Positions 1-8,270 of a stretch of DNA of 64,000 nt are shown here, in pieces. The position numbers were made by a program, and so were the translations under genes. Source of the DNA: a virus; the IMG/VR virus record IMGVR_UViG_3300030107_001446, positions 76,244-140,243 of that record; one strand, given 5' to 3'. Within the stretch, counting starts at the first letter, position 1, and each line of letters opens with the position of its first letter. The notes under the pieces are model-generated. The model searched no databases. It was not told the origin of the DNA and saw nothing but the letters and a program-made list of their open reading frames with translations.

Positions 1-1
1 A

Positions 2-169
2 AGTGTCGTAGATGCTAACGGTAAAGTTGTTCCTACATGGGGTGACGTGCTTAACAGAGCAAACCTAGGTATGGAAGTTATGCATGAAAGAAATGCACAC
101 AATTTCCCACTCGACCTTGCTGCTGCTGAGTCAACACAAGTTGCTTTAACAGCACCATCTATCGGTTGA
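2..169 (+). CDS. psbA: Photosystem II D1 protein, C-terminal end (partial)
   Basis: This is the last 55 codons of psbA; the rest lies before the window. D1 is the thylakoid reaction-centre subunit that binds the oxygen-evolving Mn cluster. The visible part carries the C-terminal Mn ligands in the expected order: His-Glu (332/333 in standard numbering), His337, Asp342 and the LDLA sequence ending at Ala344, after which the precursor is cleaved. A 15-residue tail ending in APSIG follows the cleavage site. Phage psbA is transcribed in infection to keep photosynthesis running while host D1 turns over. A strong terminator follows directly. Identification is secure; copy completeness cannot be judged. 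Confidence 0.97.
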   Translation, partial: SVVDANGKVVPTWGDVLNRANLGMEVMHERNAHNFPLDLAAAESTQVALTAPSIG

Positions 170-194
170 CATAGATACTTACATATAATACAAT

Positions 195-217
195 GGAGAC
201 CTAAGGGTCTCCTTTTT
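195..217 (+). terminator. Rho-independent terminator after psbA
   Basis: GGAGACC (195-201) and GGTCTCC (206-212) form a 7-bp stem with a 4-nt loop, followed at once by TTTTT. It isolates psbA from the next gene, whose ATG is only a few bases further on. Confidence 0.9.
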
Positions 218-223
218 ATTGCA

Positions 224-826
224 ATGAATTATAATATAGATCCAATCTATCCTACCCCTGTCTACTGGGCATACGTTGATAACTTTAACATCATACAGAA
301 GGAGTTACAATCAACAGTAGATAAGATAGACTTCAAAGGTGTCCAAGGATGGGGCACGACTCACCTACTATCTGACCCAGACTTTAGAGAGAATGTGTTA
401 GAGAAGTATGAGTGTAATATTTTTATAGAAGAATTAACTAAACATTTAAAACAATATCTGTATACTATTAACTATGGTGAGCCAGGTCAGTGGAAGATAC
501 AAGACTCTTGGTTTGCTAAGTTTAATAAAGGACACTATGCACACATCCATTCACATGGACATGCAGATATAGCAGGAGTATATTATTTCCAGACTAACAA
601 TGAGGATGGTACTATATTCTTTGAAGCACCATCAAAATGCATGGCTAATGCTAAGTGTTATAGACCACCAAGATATGAGCAGAGGGCTGAAGCAGGTAAG
701 ATATTATTTTTCCCTGGTTGGTTAGAGCATGGAGTTACAACCAACACATCAGATGAAAGTAGAATAAGTTTATCATTTAATATATGGTTAGAAGCATCGG
801 GTGGCAGTGAAACATGGAGAGAATAG
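224..826 (+). CDS. 2OG-Fe(II) oxygenase
   Basis: This 200-residue protein has the double-stranded beta-helix oxygenase pattern common in cyanophages. It begins with an IYPTPVYW segment, has a His-x-His metal site near residues 109-111 followed by AGVYYF, and ends with LFFPGWLEHGV (distal His) and ESRISLSFN (Arg for 2-oxoglutarate). Such enzymes use Fe(II), O2 and 2-oxoglutarate to hydroxylate a substrate, which is unknown here. It starts 7 bases after the psbA terminator T-run without a clear ribosome binding site. It overlaps the following halogenase-like gene by 13 nt, which suggests co-translation and a shared role. Family call is firm; substrate is not known. Confidence 0.85.
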   Translation: MNYNIDPIYPTPVYWAYVDNFNIIQKELQSTVDKIDFKGVQGWGTTHLLSDPDFRENVLEKYECNIFIEELTKHLKQYLYTINYGEPGQWKIQDSWFAKFNKGHYAHIHSHGHADIAGVYYFQTNNEDGTIFFEAPSKCMANAKCYRPPRYEQRAEAGKILFFPGWLEHGVTTNTSDESRISLSFNIWLEASGGSETWRE

Positions 827-1935
827 GTATCATAGGTAAAGGATTAGCAGGTGTTATCACTGGACTAATTTGGAAGACCCATTTACCTGAGTGTGAGGTG
901 ACTATCTATCACGATGGTTCACCAATTGAACCTGTAGGGTCAGGGTCATGGCCTAACATCTTAAGACTATTAAATGAGGTTGGTTGGTATCATCCTAAGC
1001 ATTGGATGACATGGGATAGGATGGACTTCGACCAGACTCCTAAGACAGGTATATTATATGAGGGATGGGGTTACAACCATAGATGGTTCCATGACTTTGG
1101 TATCAGTGAGTATGCTATGCACTTTGACCCCGAAGCATTCACAAACTATTGGTGTAAGTCAGGTCTGTTTAATGTAGTAGAGGAGCATGTAACACCTGAT
1201 GACTTAATGGATGATTGGATCTATGATTGTAGTGGGACACCTGATAATTTTGACAACTATTATACTCTAGAGAATCCATTGGACAGTGTGGTATTAGGTA
1301 ACACCTTACCCATTAAGAGTGAAGTTACCAGGGCAGTCGCCACCCCAGATGGATGGTGCTTTGAGATTCCTCTTCGTAGTAGTACTACTTATGGGTATCT
1401 TTATAGTACTACTACAACAAAAGACGAGGTAGCGGTGAAAAACTTCCGTAACCTATTTAAAGTGGCCGAAACCAAGACTAGGAGATTTAAAAACTACTGT
1501 GCGAAGATGCCAGTAGTTTCCGATAGAGTATTTCTCAACGGAAACAAATACTTTTTTATTGAACCACTAGAGGCGACAAGTATCACAGGGTATATGTATT
1601 GGGTGGATAGTACCATAGAATATATCAGAGGGAAGCAAACCAAGGAGCAGATAGTCTCTGATAACTTGAAGATGATTCAACAGAATAGTAACTTTTTATT
1701 GTATCATTATCAGTATGGGTCTAAATATAATAGCCCCTTCTGGGATTATGCGAAAACGCTAACAGTAAATGACTCAGAATTCTGGAATCTGATTGGTGAT
1801 TCATTCAGAGGAGACTGGAAGGCTAAACTTAATAACAAATACTCATATTTCAATCACCATTCTGTTATAATGGCTCACTATAACCTCATCGGTAATAACT
1901 TTGAGGATATGTTAAAGACTAAGTTAAACAAATGA
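814..1935 (+). CDS. Short tryptophan-halogenase-like flavoprotein
   Basis: This 373-residue protein is a diverged, shortened relative of FAD-dependent tryptophan halogenases (usually about 500 residues). It has an N-terminal FAD-binding GIIGKGLAG, the PVGSGS counterpart of the family's PIGVGES motif, and Lys77 in TPKTGILYEGW at the place of the catalytic lysine. It also has WCFEIP (residues 181-186) in place of the WxWxIP motif and IEPLEATS near residue 250, with Glu253 matching the catalytic glutamate. The catalytic residues therefore look kept although about 120 residues are missing. It overlaps the 2OG-Fe(II) oxygenase before it. It could be a halogenase or a related flavin monooxygenase. 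Confidence 0.72.
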   Translation: MERIGIIGKGLAGVITGLIWKTHLPECEVTIYHDGSPIEPVGSGSWPNILRLLNEVGWYHPKHWMTWDRMDFDQTPKTGILYEGWGYNHRWFHDFGISEYAMHFDPEAFTNYWCKSGLFNVVEEHVTPDDLMDDWIYDCSGTPDNFDNYYTLENPLDSVVLGNTLPIKSEVTRAVATPDGWCFEIPLRSSTTYGYLYSTTTTKDEVAVKNFRNLFKVAETKTRRFKNYCAKMPVVSDRVFLNGNKYFFIEPLEATSITGYMYWVDSTIEYIRGKQTKEQIVSDNLKMIQQNSNFLLYHYQYGSKYNSPFWDYAKTLTVNDSEFWNLIGDSFRGDWKAKLNNKYSYFNHHSVIMAHYNLIGNNFEDMLKTKLNK

Positions 1936-2012
1936 CTATTCTATTAATACTAGGAGCAATGACTGCAACAACAGCGATGCTCTGTTACTATGACCCAAAT
2001 TTTAACCCCTAA
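1932..2012 (+). CDS. Possible 26-residue hydrophobic peptide
   Basis: A 26-codon frame starts on ATG overlapping the stop of the halogenase-like gene (ATGA). It encodes a hydrophobic stretch of about 17 residues followed by CYYDPNFNP. The ATGA overlap and the fit between two genes are the only support. It may be a membrane peptide or simply spacer; its stop codon lies inside a CTAAATA late-promoter-like motif. Confidence 0.3.
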   Translation: MTILLILGAMTATTAMLCYYDPNFNP

Positions 2013-2015
2013 ATA
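2009..2015 (+). promoter_or_regulatory. CTAAATA late-promoter-like motif
   Basis: CTAAATA lies 24 nt before the ATG of the large virion gene at 2039. The same motif at the same distance precedes many structural genes in this window, and it differs by one base from the T4 late promoter TATAAATA. Confidence 0.5.
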
Positions 2016-2038
2016 TTCATAGGTTATTATAATTATAC

Positions 2039-5000
2039 ATGGCTCATGGTCAGTCCATAAGAGACATAGTGCAGAGATGTTACACAGGGTCAGTGCCTAA
2101 TGCACCTAACCCACTTGATCAATTAAACCCTAACATCCCTGCCGAAGCAACAACTGGACCCGTAGCACCTACAGTATCTCCTGCCGAACTAATTCAAAAC
2201 TTAGTTGGCAGGTGTTATAGTGATCCACCTGGGTTGATGCCTAACCCACTGGACTCACAGTTTCCTACTGTTCCTTTTGTAGCACCTGAAGTAGACCCTG
2301 TTCCTACACCTGCTGAAGTCATTCAGAATTTGGTGCAGAGATGTTACCCTGACCTACCTTTATTAGAACCACCCCCTGATGACCTACCTGATATGTACGA
2401 TGGGTCATGGGACTTAGGTATTCTTAAGGAAGTTACAGACCTCGTTGGTATTCCTTTACCTATAAAAGACACCAAGATAACACTAGACCCTATCAAACCT
2501 GGTGTTCCTTGGATGAAGATAAGATTTGGTGGTGATGATGACCAGTGTGACATCGTAAGAGAGATGTTATCTAAAGATCCAACCTCACTCACTGAGTTGG
2601 AGGATGGATTCTGGCAAGACAAAGATGGAGAGAAATATTATTGTCCTGATGACCTAGGTCAAGGAGATCCCTTTGATGATTGTGTAAGGAATGCACTTGA
2701 GTGTATGTTTAGACCTTACTTTGGTGGTCAATGGAAACCTCCTGCTGCAAACTGTAGTAGTTACTGGCCTAATGGATGGAGTGGTAACAGAGATGAGATA
2801 TGTGTAGAGAATTGTTTCCCTGATAGACTGCCAGTTTATGAGTCAACGTATGGCTCAGGGACATTATCAACATCATTTGATGGCTCAGGTAATATAGTTG
2901 CTACTGGTAGTGGTAGTGCTGTTGTGGTACTATGTCTGCAATGGAATGATAATCCCAACACCTATGGCGTTGCCATTAACAGCATTCAGATTGGTGGACT
3001 GACGTTCACAAGGTCAGGTAGGTCAGGTGAGCAGTATGAAACACTACAACTCACTGGTCCTGGAACTACATCAATTACTATGAATGGTAACTCTGGTGGG
3101 TTTACTATTGTTGATAACGGTAGAAGAATATGTATGAAAGACTTGGATGGTAACGATTGTAATGCTAACTTCACTATCGTATCTACTAACAACGGTGCTG
3201 ACCATGCATACCATACACAATCGACTCCTCCACCAGGATATGTCTTAACCAAACAGACCCCAGTCTTTTGGGTATTAAAAGATGAAATAAAAGGTGTAAC
3301 TGTACCACTATTCAGATATTTTAGTAACACTCAGGAAGATACATTCTTAACTACTAACCCAGGTCAACCTGATACTCCTGGTGCAGGTGAGAGAGTGACT
3401 ATGGATAATAGTGACATGGTATTCCAAGAGGTAATAGGACATGTCTTTGAGACATCTAATAAGATGTCCAGTTATCTAGCAGAGAAGGAGACAGCAGCAC
3501 CATTGCATAGATTATGGAGTCCTGATCCATTTAACCACAAGTATACTATCACTGGTGATTTTACAGGTGGTGTGCCAGTGCAGGTACCAAACAAGTGGGT
3601 GTATAAGATACCTTCAGACCCTAAGGGTGACTTGCAGATAAAGATGGACGTGGAGCATGGAAATGCAGGGTATCGAAATACTATGGGATTCTATCTTGCA
3701 AATGAGAATGGTCCACAGTGGGGTGTGATTACTCAACCACTCATAAGGAGTGGAGTTAACCTTACCGTGTCAACTATACCTAGTCAGCAATTACAAAACT
3801 TTGCAGGTGGTACCATGGGTTTCTTCCTCATATCTAATGGTGCACAAGTTAATCCAACCTTCCAAGTCAACCAAGTCATTGATTTTGAACCACTAAATGC
3901 TCCTTACAGTGGAGGATTCAGAGGCACAGGTATTAATTCATCTCAGAGTAACTACTGTCTCTTTGGTGACAACGAGTGGAATCCTATGAAGAAGGATCAA
4001 ACCAAGTGGCATGGTAGAAGTCATCAATTCTGGGAGGACTTGATAGCAGGTGATGATGATTACAATGACCTTAAGATATGGCATGATGTAAGATATACTT
4101 TTGATGGTTACACATACGAAGGTATTCAATGCTATGTGTATCCTACTGCTGCACCTGAGAAAGTCTTTAGGAAATTAAATAACGAGACCAAGTGTGAGAG
4201 CCGCATCATTACCCAGTCATTCAAGACAGTTATAATGAGAAGGCAGGATTGTGGTACCAAACTACCTACCTTCCAATCAAATGACGTTGACTGGGAGTGT
4301 GGTGAGTGTAATGGTGCTTACTCAACCGAGTTGAATAAGAGTCAGACTATAGCAGCAAAGGCAGGTGGTACCTTCCGAATGATATCGATGGGTGGAATCA
4401 CAGGTGGACTGCAAGGTGACTGCACTAAGTTTACTATAAAAATGCAGAAGAATGGTGTAGATTTATTCACCAAACAATTTGAAGCAAAGTATTGGCCTAA
4501 CATAGGTGCAGACCTATGGGATGGTGATATATCATTAAGTCCTAATGATACTCTTACCTTTGAGGTCGTAAGTATTGACACAGGTCCAGTTACAGGTGAC
4601 ATATCATTAGAGCTTGCCATGTTTGACAAGGCAACTAATAACTTTGACAGTGTGTTTAAGTTACAATTAGGTACCGTCTCTGGTGATGATGTCCAAGGAT
4701 CGACAGCAGGTAACCCAACTAATAATCCTATCAATAAATCTGACGTGGGATTTGTCCAAGGATTTGCTATGCAATTCCGTCCTACTAATAGACAGGAGTT
4801 TGAGTGGGAGCCTGGATCTAAGTGGAGTGAGACTTGGAATGATGATAACACTCCAGACCCTGGCTATCCATGGACTAATGTATGGTCAGGTGGTGTACCA
4901 ATCGCTATGCATGGTACCAACCAAGCAAACCCAGACATACCAGGCAACAGCAGGTATACTAACAACCCATTGATGCCTAACATTCCAGGAGGATACATTG

Positions 5001-5794
5001 ATACAGGATATACTTTCGATAAGTCTGATTACTTCAGCGATACAATTCTACCTTCATATAATTACAGAAACCTTACAGGTGTTTACAACCACCTCTTAGA
5101 GGAGCATTTAATTACTAGGTTTGAAACACTGAGTGGTAGTAGTATCCCTAGCAGTCAGAAAGATACATTGTTAACGAGTGCTCCAACTACGTTTGCAAAG
5201 CTAGGACTGCCATGGTATACTGTAGGTCAGAATAAGACTGCGGGTTATCAGACAGATGTTAACTTTGTATGGGATGGATGGCAACAGACACCAACTGTAA
5301 GAGATACATACTTCTCACCCATCACATTCATACATGACTATACTCTTGATAACTATCATGGCACAGGTGGATCCAACTACTCTGATGCATGTAAGATACG
5401 TGTAGGAATAACATTCTATCCAGTATATTTTAATGCTACAGGGTCTAGGACAGTCCATTACTGGCAAGCAGTTATAAATCCCATGGAAATTATAAATACT
5501 GGCTCAGGTTACACTGAAGCATGTGAATTTATATTAACATGGCCTCCAGTAAGAGAACCTGCTGTTGAAGATGCAACGCAGACACCTTACTTCCCTGACC
5601 AAGAGGCAGGGTTTAAGATGCCTAGTCGTCCGTTACTATCATGGTTTGAGGATGACATCTTAGTTAAGAGGACAGCTAAGGAAGCAATCTATCAGGAGTC
5701 ACACAACAAAGACTCAATGCTATGGTATCTTTCATCAGACTCTACTAAGTTTAGAGTTAAGTTTAAAATAATAATCACAGAGGTATCAACATAA
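2039..5794 (+). CDS. Large virion structural protein, 1251 residues
   Basis: The N-terminus holds three copies of an (I)xxLVxRCY motif, with RCY at residues 13-15, 58-60 and 101-103, separated by Pro-rich linkers. A long Gly/Ser/Thr/Asn-rich beta region follows, typical of exported phage fibre or tail surface proteins. Around residues 665-685 an acidic FWEDLIAGDDDYND segment resembles the calcium-binding-like motif of DUF4114 domains. There is no signal peptide, so I read it as a virion component (tail fibre, tail-sheath decoration or similar). A late-type promoter motif precedes it, and a 117-residue gene follows with one-base overlap. The precise structural role is inferred, not shown. Confidence 0.65.
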   Translation: MAHGQSIRDIVQRCYTGSVPNAPNPLDQLNPNIPAEATTGPVAPTVSPAELIQNLVGRCYSDPPGLMPNPLDSQFPTVPFVAPEVDPVPTPAEVIQNLVQRCYPDLPLLEPPPDDLPDMYDGSWDLGILKEVTDLVGIPLPIKDTKITLDPIKPGVPWMKIRFGGDDDQCDIVREMLSKDPTSLTELEDGFWQDKDGEKYYCPDDLGQGDPFDDCVRNALECMFRPYFGGQWKPPAANCSSYWPNGWSGNRDEICVENCFPDRLPVYESTYGSGTLSTSFDGSGNIVATGSGSAVVVLCLQWNDNPNTYGVAINSIQIGGLTFTRSGRSGEQYETLQLTGPGTTSITMNGNSGGFTIVDNGRRICMKDLDGNDCNANFTIVSTNNGADHAYHTQSTPPPGYVLTKQTPVFWVLKDEIKGVTVPLFRYFSNTQEDTFLTTNPGQPDTPGAGERVTMDNSDMVFQEVIGHVFETSNKMSSYLAEKETAAPLHRLWSPDPFNHKYTITGDFTGGVPVQVPNKWVYKIPSDPKGDLQIKMDVEHGNAGYRNTMGFYLANENGPQWGVITQPLIRSGVNLTVSTIPSQQLQNFAGGTMGFFLISNGAQVNPTFQVNQVIDFEPLNAPYSGGFRGTGINSSQSNYCLFGDNEWNPMKKDQTKWHGRSHQFWEDLIAGDDDYNDLKIWHDVRYTFDGYTYEGIQCYVYPTAAPEKVFRKLNNETKCESRIITQSFKTVIMRRQDCGTKLPTFQSNDVDWECGECNGAYSTELNKSQTIAAKAGGTFRMISMGGITGGLQGDCTKFTIKMQKNGVDLFTKQFEAKYWPNIGADLWDGDISLSPNDTLTFEVVSIDTGPVTGDISLELAMFDKATNNFDSVFKLQLGTVSGDDVQGSTAGNPTNNPINKSDVGFVQGFAMQFRPTNRQEFEWEPGSKWSETWNDDNTPDPGYPWTNVWSGGVPIAMHGTNQANPDIPGNSRYTNNPLMPNIPGGYIDTGYTFDKSDYFSDTILPSYNYRNLTGVYNHLLEEHLITRFETLSGSSIPSSQKDTLLTSAPTTFAKLGLPWYTVGQNKTAGYQTDVNFVWDGWQQTPTVRDTYFSPITFIHDYTLDNYHGTGGSNYSDACKIRVGITFYPVYFNATGSRTVHYWQAVINPMEIINTGSGYTEACEFILTWPPVREPAVEDATQTPYFPDQEAGFKMPSRPLLSWFEDDILVKRTAKEAIYQESHNKDSMLWYLSSDSTKFRVKFKIIITEVST

Positions 5795-6147
5795 TGTCAA
5801 ATGGTTTTGCAGCAGAGAGGTCGTTAGAGAAATCATCTAAAGAGTTAAGGACACTTAAGAGAATCATCGAGAAGTATAAGGATGACCCTAAGGGTAAGAA
5901 GAAGATGCTCAAGAAGATGCAGAAGTATTGGAGGAGTCCCCTTGCCGAAGTGAAGTCATTGGAATACAAACCGAAGGGTGATAGTTGGACACCCCCAGAA
6001 GATTTGCAGGACAATTTGAAACTGATGGCCGAATATATTGACCCAAGAAAAGAAGAGGGTGAGGCCGATCCAGAAACTGTCCTAACAGATGACCAAGAGC
6101 AGGAGTTACGTGCTATGATGACAAAAACAGACAAGAGAGATGATTAA
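5794..6147 (+). CDS. Conserved-looking hypothetical, Lys-rich helical
   Basis: 117 residues, highly charged, with a Lys-rich helical N-terminal half (about residues 10-50, including a KGKKKMLKKMQK run) and an acidic C-terminal tail. The ATG overlaps the stop of the large virion gene (TAATG), so the two are probably co-translated. No recognised domain. A structural chaperone or small virion part is possible from position only. Confidence 0.65.
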   Translation: MSNGFAAERSLEKSSKELRTLKRIIEKYKDDPKGKKKMLKKMQKYWRSPLAEVKSLEYKPKGDSWTPPEDLQDNLKLMAEYIDPRKEEGEADPETVLTDDQEQELRAMMTKTDKRDD

Positions 6148-6358
6148 CCTCGATGAAAAATTTCACCACTACTTAGAACTAGGCAAGACATTGCGTATTG
6201 ATGGAGTGAATGAAAGACTAAGAGGTTATGGATACCATTGCGATGGTAACGATATAAAAGGATACTACCTCACAACTGACAACTATAAGTTGTTCTATAA
6301 TATGAATGAACAATTCATTAGAATGGTCCCGATTCGGGAACTGTCACAAGGGGGTTGA
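6140..6358 (+). CDS. Hypothetical 72-residue protein
   Basis: The frame overlaps the preceding gene by 8 nt and ends just before a late promoter. The product is Tyr-rich (YGYHCDGNDIKGYYL) with no domain I recognise. The tight overlap supports it being real. It probably ends the unit that starts at 2039. Confidence 0.6.
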   Translation: MINLDEKFHHYLELGKTLRIDGVNERLRGYGYHCDGNDIKGYYLTTDNYKLFYNMNEQFIRMVPIRELSQGG

Positions 6359-6381
6359 CGGATAACCGAAAGGTGTGTTAG

Positions 6382-6389
6382 TATAAATA
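6382..6389 (+). promoter_or_regulatory. T4-type late promoter TATAAATA
   Basis: An exact TATAAATA, the T4 late promoter -10 box, lies in the non-coding gap before the membrane-protein gene at 6510. The transcript would begin near 6395 and have a leader of about 115 nt, much longer than at the other late promoters here. Confidence 0.7.
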
Positions 6390-6432
6390 CTTCTTAACAA
6401 AGGACTCGAAAGATCGTAACCCTGTGTTGGAC

Positions 6433-6479
6433 AAAAAAGACTCCCATGTCGGGGCAGTCTATCATCCGCAGGGTCTTTT
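6433..6479 (+). promoter_or_regulatory. Structured leader with two competing hairpins
   Basis: GACTCCC (6439-6445) can pair with GGG and AGTC (6451-6459) in one hairpin. Alternatively AAAAGAC (6435-6441) can pair with GTCTTTT (6473-6479). The two use the same 5' strand and cannot coexist. The leader sits between a late promoter and the gene at 6510. It could be an attenuator, an mRNA-stabilising fold or a weak terminator of the upstream unit. No known riboswitch class is recognised. Confidence 0.35.
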
Positions 6480-6509
6480 AGTATCCTTGCGAGACACTTA
6501 AAATCAAAA

Positions 6510-6866
6510 ATGATTAAATCAACAATCGCAGCTCTTGCTGCATCACCTCTACTACTCTCTGGAGCCGCTTTTGCTGGTCCTTATGTGAATGTAGAAGCAA
6601 CAGGTTCATATCCAGACGGAGCATACACATCTGGTACAATCGAAACAGTAATCGGATACGAAGGTGAGACACCTAGTGGTCTTGGTTGGTATGTTTCTGG
6701 TGGTCCTACAGTAACTCACAGTGAGTCAACAGATGACTTCGGTGACGTTGAATTAGTAGGTTACCTTGGTGGATCTTACGATAAGTTCTACGGAGAAATC
6801 TCTGGAACAACTAACGAAGATGACATCGACTGGGGTGCTAAAGCAGGAGTTAAGTTTACTTTCTAA
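6510..6866 (+). CDS. Secreted small beta-barrel-like outer membrane protein
   Basis: 118 residues. The first 22 form a clear signal peptide: basic MIK, a hydrophobic core, and an AFA cleavage site before GPYVNVE. The mature part alternates polar and hydrophobic residues with Gly/Ser turns (YVNVEATGSY, GWYVSGGPTV, VELVGYLGGSY, GAKAGVKFTF) and ends in Phe, the usual C-terminal signature of outer membrane barrels. It is short, enough for perhaps 6-8 strands. It stands alone between a late promoter and a terminator. It may alter the host envelope late in infection, or be a virion protein that merely resembles a porin. Confidence 0.6.
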   Translation: MIKSTIAALAASPLLLSGAAFAGPYVNVEATGSYPDGAYTSGTIETVIGYEGETPSGLGWYVSGGPTVTHSESTDDFGDVELVGYLGGSYDKFYGEISGTTNEDDIDWGAKAGVKFTF

Positions 6867-6894
6867 GTTAAACTCGATACAAACTAAATAAAAA

Positions 6895-6917
6895 GGGTCA
6901 CAGAGTGACCCTTTTTT
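6895..6917 (+). terminator. Rho-independent terminator
   Basis: GGGTCAC (6895-6901), a 3-nt loop, GTGACCC (6905-6911) and six T. It ends the single-gene unit of the barrel-like protein. Confidence 0.92.
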
Positions 6918-6936
6918 CTTTCCCACTTATAATACT

Positions 6937-7191
6937 ATGGCCGAAAAGAATCCTGGTAACACCGCCATCTATACTAGAGAAGGTTGTCCCTACTGCACAA
7001 AGATTAAGGAAGTTTACAAATCTAAGGGGTGGGGCTATGCAGAATACAAATTAAATGTTAACTTTACTAGAGAGCAGTTTAAGAATGAGTTTGGACAACA
7101 GGCTACATTCCCTCAAGTAATCATCTCAGGACAAAAGATGGGTGGTTGCACAGAAACTGTTAAATACCTCCGAGAAAACAAGTACGTATGA
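6937..7191 (+). CDS. Glutaredoxin
   Basis: 84-residue thioredoxin-fold protein with the CPYC active site at residues 17-20, the cis-proline loop TFPQVII and the GG motif (MGGC) that binds glutathione. It reduces disulfides with glutathione and in T4-like phages supplies electrons to ribonucleotide reductase, matching the nucleotide-synthesis genes downstream (pyrE, thyX). The length is normal for a monothiol/dithiol glutaredoxin. Its last codons overlap the start of the next gene. Confidence 0.92.
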   Translation: MAEKNPGNTAIYTREGCPYCTKIKEVYKSKGWGYAEYKLNVNFTREQFKNEFGQQATFPQVIISGQKMGGCTETVKYLRENKYV

Positions 7192-7544
7192 TGAGTGACG
7201 CTAACCCTGAGGAACTTTATACTATTATTGACAGAGCAATCGACGAAGCAATGTTCAATGGTAGATTCCTACTTAATATGAAGTCGTATCTTACTGGTAA
7301 CAAGTGGACACGCAAACAAACAGGTGAATTAATTGAATCAAGTTCAATGGGTGAGTTGAAACAAGCAGTGACCGAGTTGTCTCAATACATTGCAAGGGAT
7401 AAGTATATGTCTGAAGCATACACACACTTACCCAAACCACAAGCGAGAAAGATTAGGAATTACTTTGATACACTTGTCAAAGATGCAGAAGTATACTATG
7501 ATACTCGTAAACCTGGTAGACCTCGTAAAAAGTCTACTAAATAA
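7188..7544 (+). CDS. Hypothetical with AT-hook-like tail
   Basis: 118 residues (117 if the second ATG, at 7191, is used), mostly helical, and ending KPGRPRKKSTK. The GRP core flanked by basic residues is the AT-hook motif that binds the minor groove of AT-rich DNA. It overlaps the glutaredoxin stop. The body shows no known domain. DNA binding is inferred from the tail only. Confidence 0.62.
   Translation: MMSDANPEELYTIIDRAIDEAMFNGRFLLNMKSYLTGNKWTRKQTGELIESSSMGELKQAVTELSQYIARDKYMSEAYTHLPKPQARKIRNYFDTLVKDAEVYYDTRKPGRPRKKSTK
7537..7543 (+). promoter_or_regulatory. CTAAATA late-promoter-like motif
   Basis: CTAAATA overlaps the TAA stop of the preceding gene, 27 nt before the ATG at 7570, with a good AGGGAGA ribosome binding site between. 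Confidence 0.4.
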
Positions 7545-7569
7545 AAAAAAATAGTAAGGGAGAAATCTT

Positions 7570-7809
7570 ATGGCAGATGTTTCATTTTTGTACATTGCAT
7601 TCTTTCTAACTATAGGTAGTTTTTTCTTGGGTTTCATGCTATCATGGAACCTAAAGGAAGTCTTCGATACTTGGGTCGCTAAAGCAGACTACGCTGAAGT
7701 AGTGATGCACCCAGAGATGCAAGGTGAAGATGGACCAGTAGAACCTTCCGAGTTGATATACTTGCGTATTCACAACGAAGATGATATACTTGATGATGAC
7801 GACGAATAA
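7570..7809 (+). CDS. Small single-pass membrane protein
   Basis: 79 residues with a hydrophobic segment at about residues 5-27 (FLYIAFFLTIGSFFLGFML) and an acidic C-terminal tail ending in DDILDDDDE. A strong ribosome binding site (GGGAGA) fixes the start. No family recognised. The arrangement suggests an inner-membrane anchor with a cytoplasmic acidic tail. Confidence 0.65.
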   Translation: MADVSFLYIAFFLTIGSFFLGFMLSWNLKEVFDTWVAKADYAEVVMHPEMQGEDGPVEPSELIYLRIHNEDDILDDDDE

Positions 7810-7812
7810 GTT

Positions 7813-8268
7813 ATGAAATTAATGATTTCTGAGGTACTTCAGAAGGCACATAATGCAAAGACGAAGGCACAAAAGATAAAAATATTACAAGACAATAATA
7901 CTCCTGCACTCAGGTCAATATTTGTTATCAATTTTGATGATAGTTTAGAGGCACGTGTTCCATTAGGTGAGGACGTACCTTATCGTAAGAACGATGCACC
8001 TAAGGGCACAGAGCATACATTGTTAGAGAAAGAAGCAACTAAACTATACTATTACTTCGTAGGTGGTGCAGATAATGTATCTACTATGAAGATAGAGGGT
8101 ATGTTTATCAGACTACTTGAAGGACTCCATGATGATGAAGCACAGGTAGTAATTAAAGCAATCAACAAGACACTTCATAAGAAATACCGTATTACACATG
8201 CAGTAGTCAAGGAAGCATTTCCTTCTATTGAATGGGGTGGTAGAGGTAAAACATATGCTGTGGTATAA
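7813..8268 (+). CDS. Conserved cyanophage protein, DUF6433-like
   Basis: 151 residues. The pattern MKLMISEVLQKAHNAKTKAQK, LRSIFVINFDDSL, a Gly/Pro loop with GTEHTLLEKEA, and the ending AFPSIEWGGRG matches a protein I recall from many T4-like cyanophages, annotated as DUF6433. Its function is unknown. It is positioned just before pyrE and two bases ahead of the next gene. Confidence 0.7.
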   Translation: MKLMISEVLQKAHNAKTKAQKIKILQDNNTPALRSIFVINFDDSLEARVPLGEDVPYRKNDAPKGTEHTLLEKEATKLYYYFVGGADNVSTMKIEGMFIRLLEGLHDDEAQVVIKAINKTLHKKYRITHAVVKEAFPSIEWGGRGKTYAVV

Positions 8269-8270
8269 CA

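Noticed and set aside
6400-6480. Possible tRNA in the leader before 6510
   Set aside because: Fragments such as GGACTCGAAAGATC look tRNA-like, but no acceptor stem, anticodon loop and T-loop can be put together.
6928-6933. TATAAT just before the glutaredoxin gene
   Set aside because: It lies only 4 nt before the ATG, so a transcript from it would start inside the gene.
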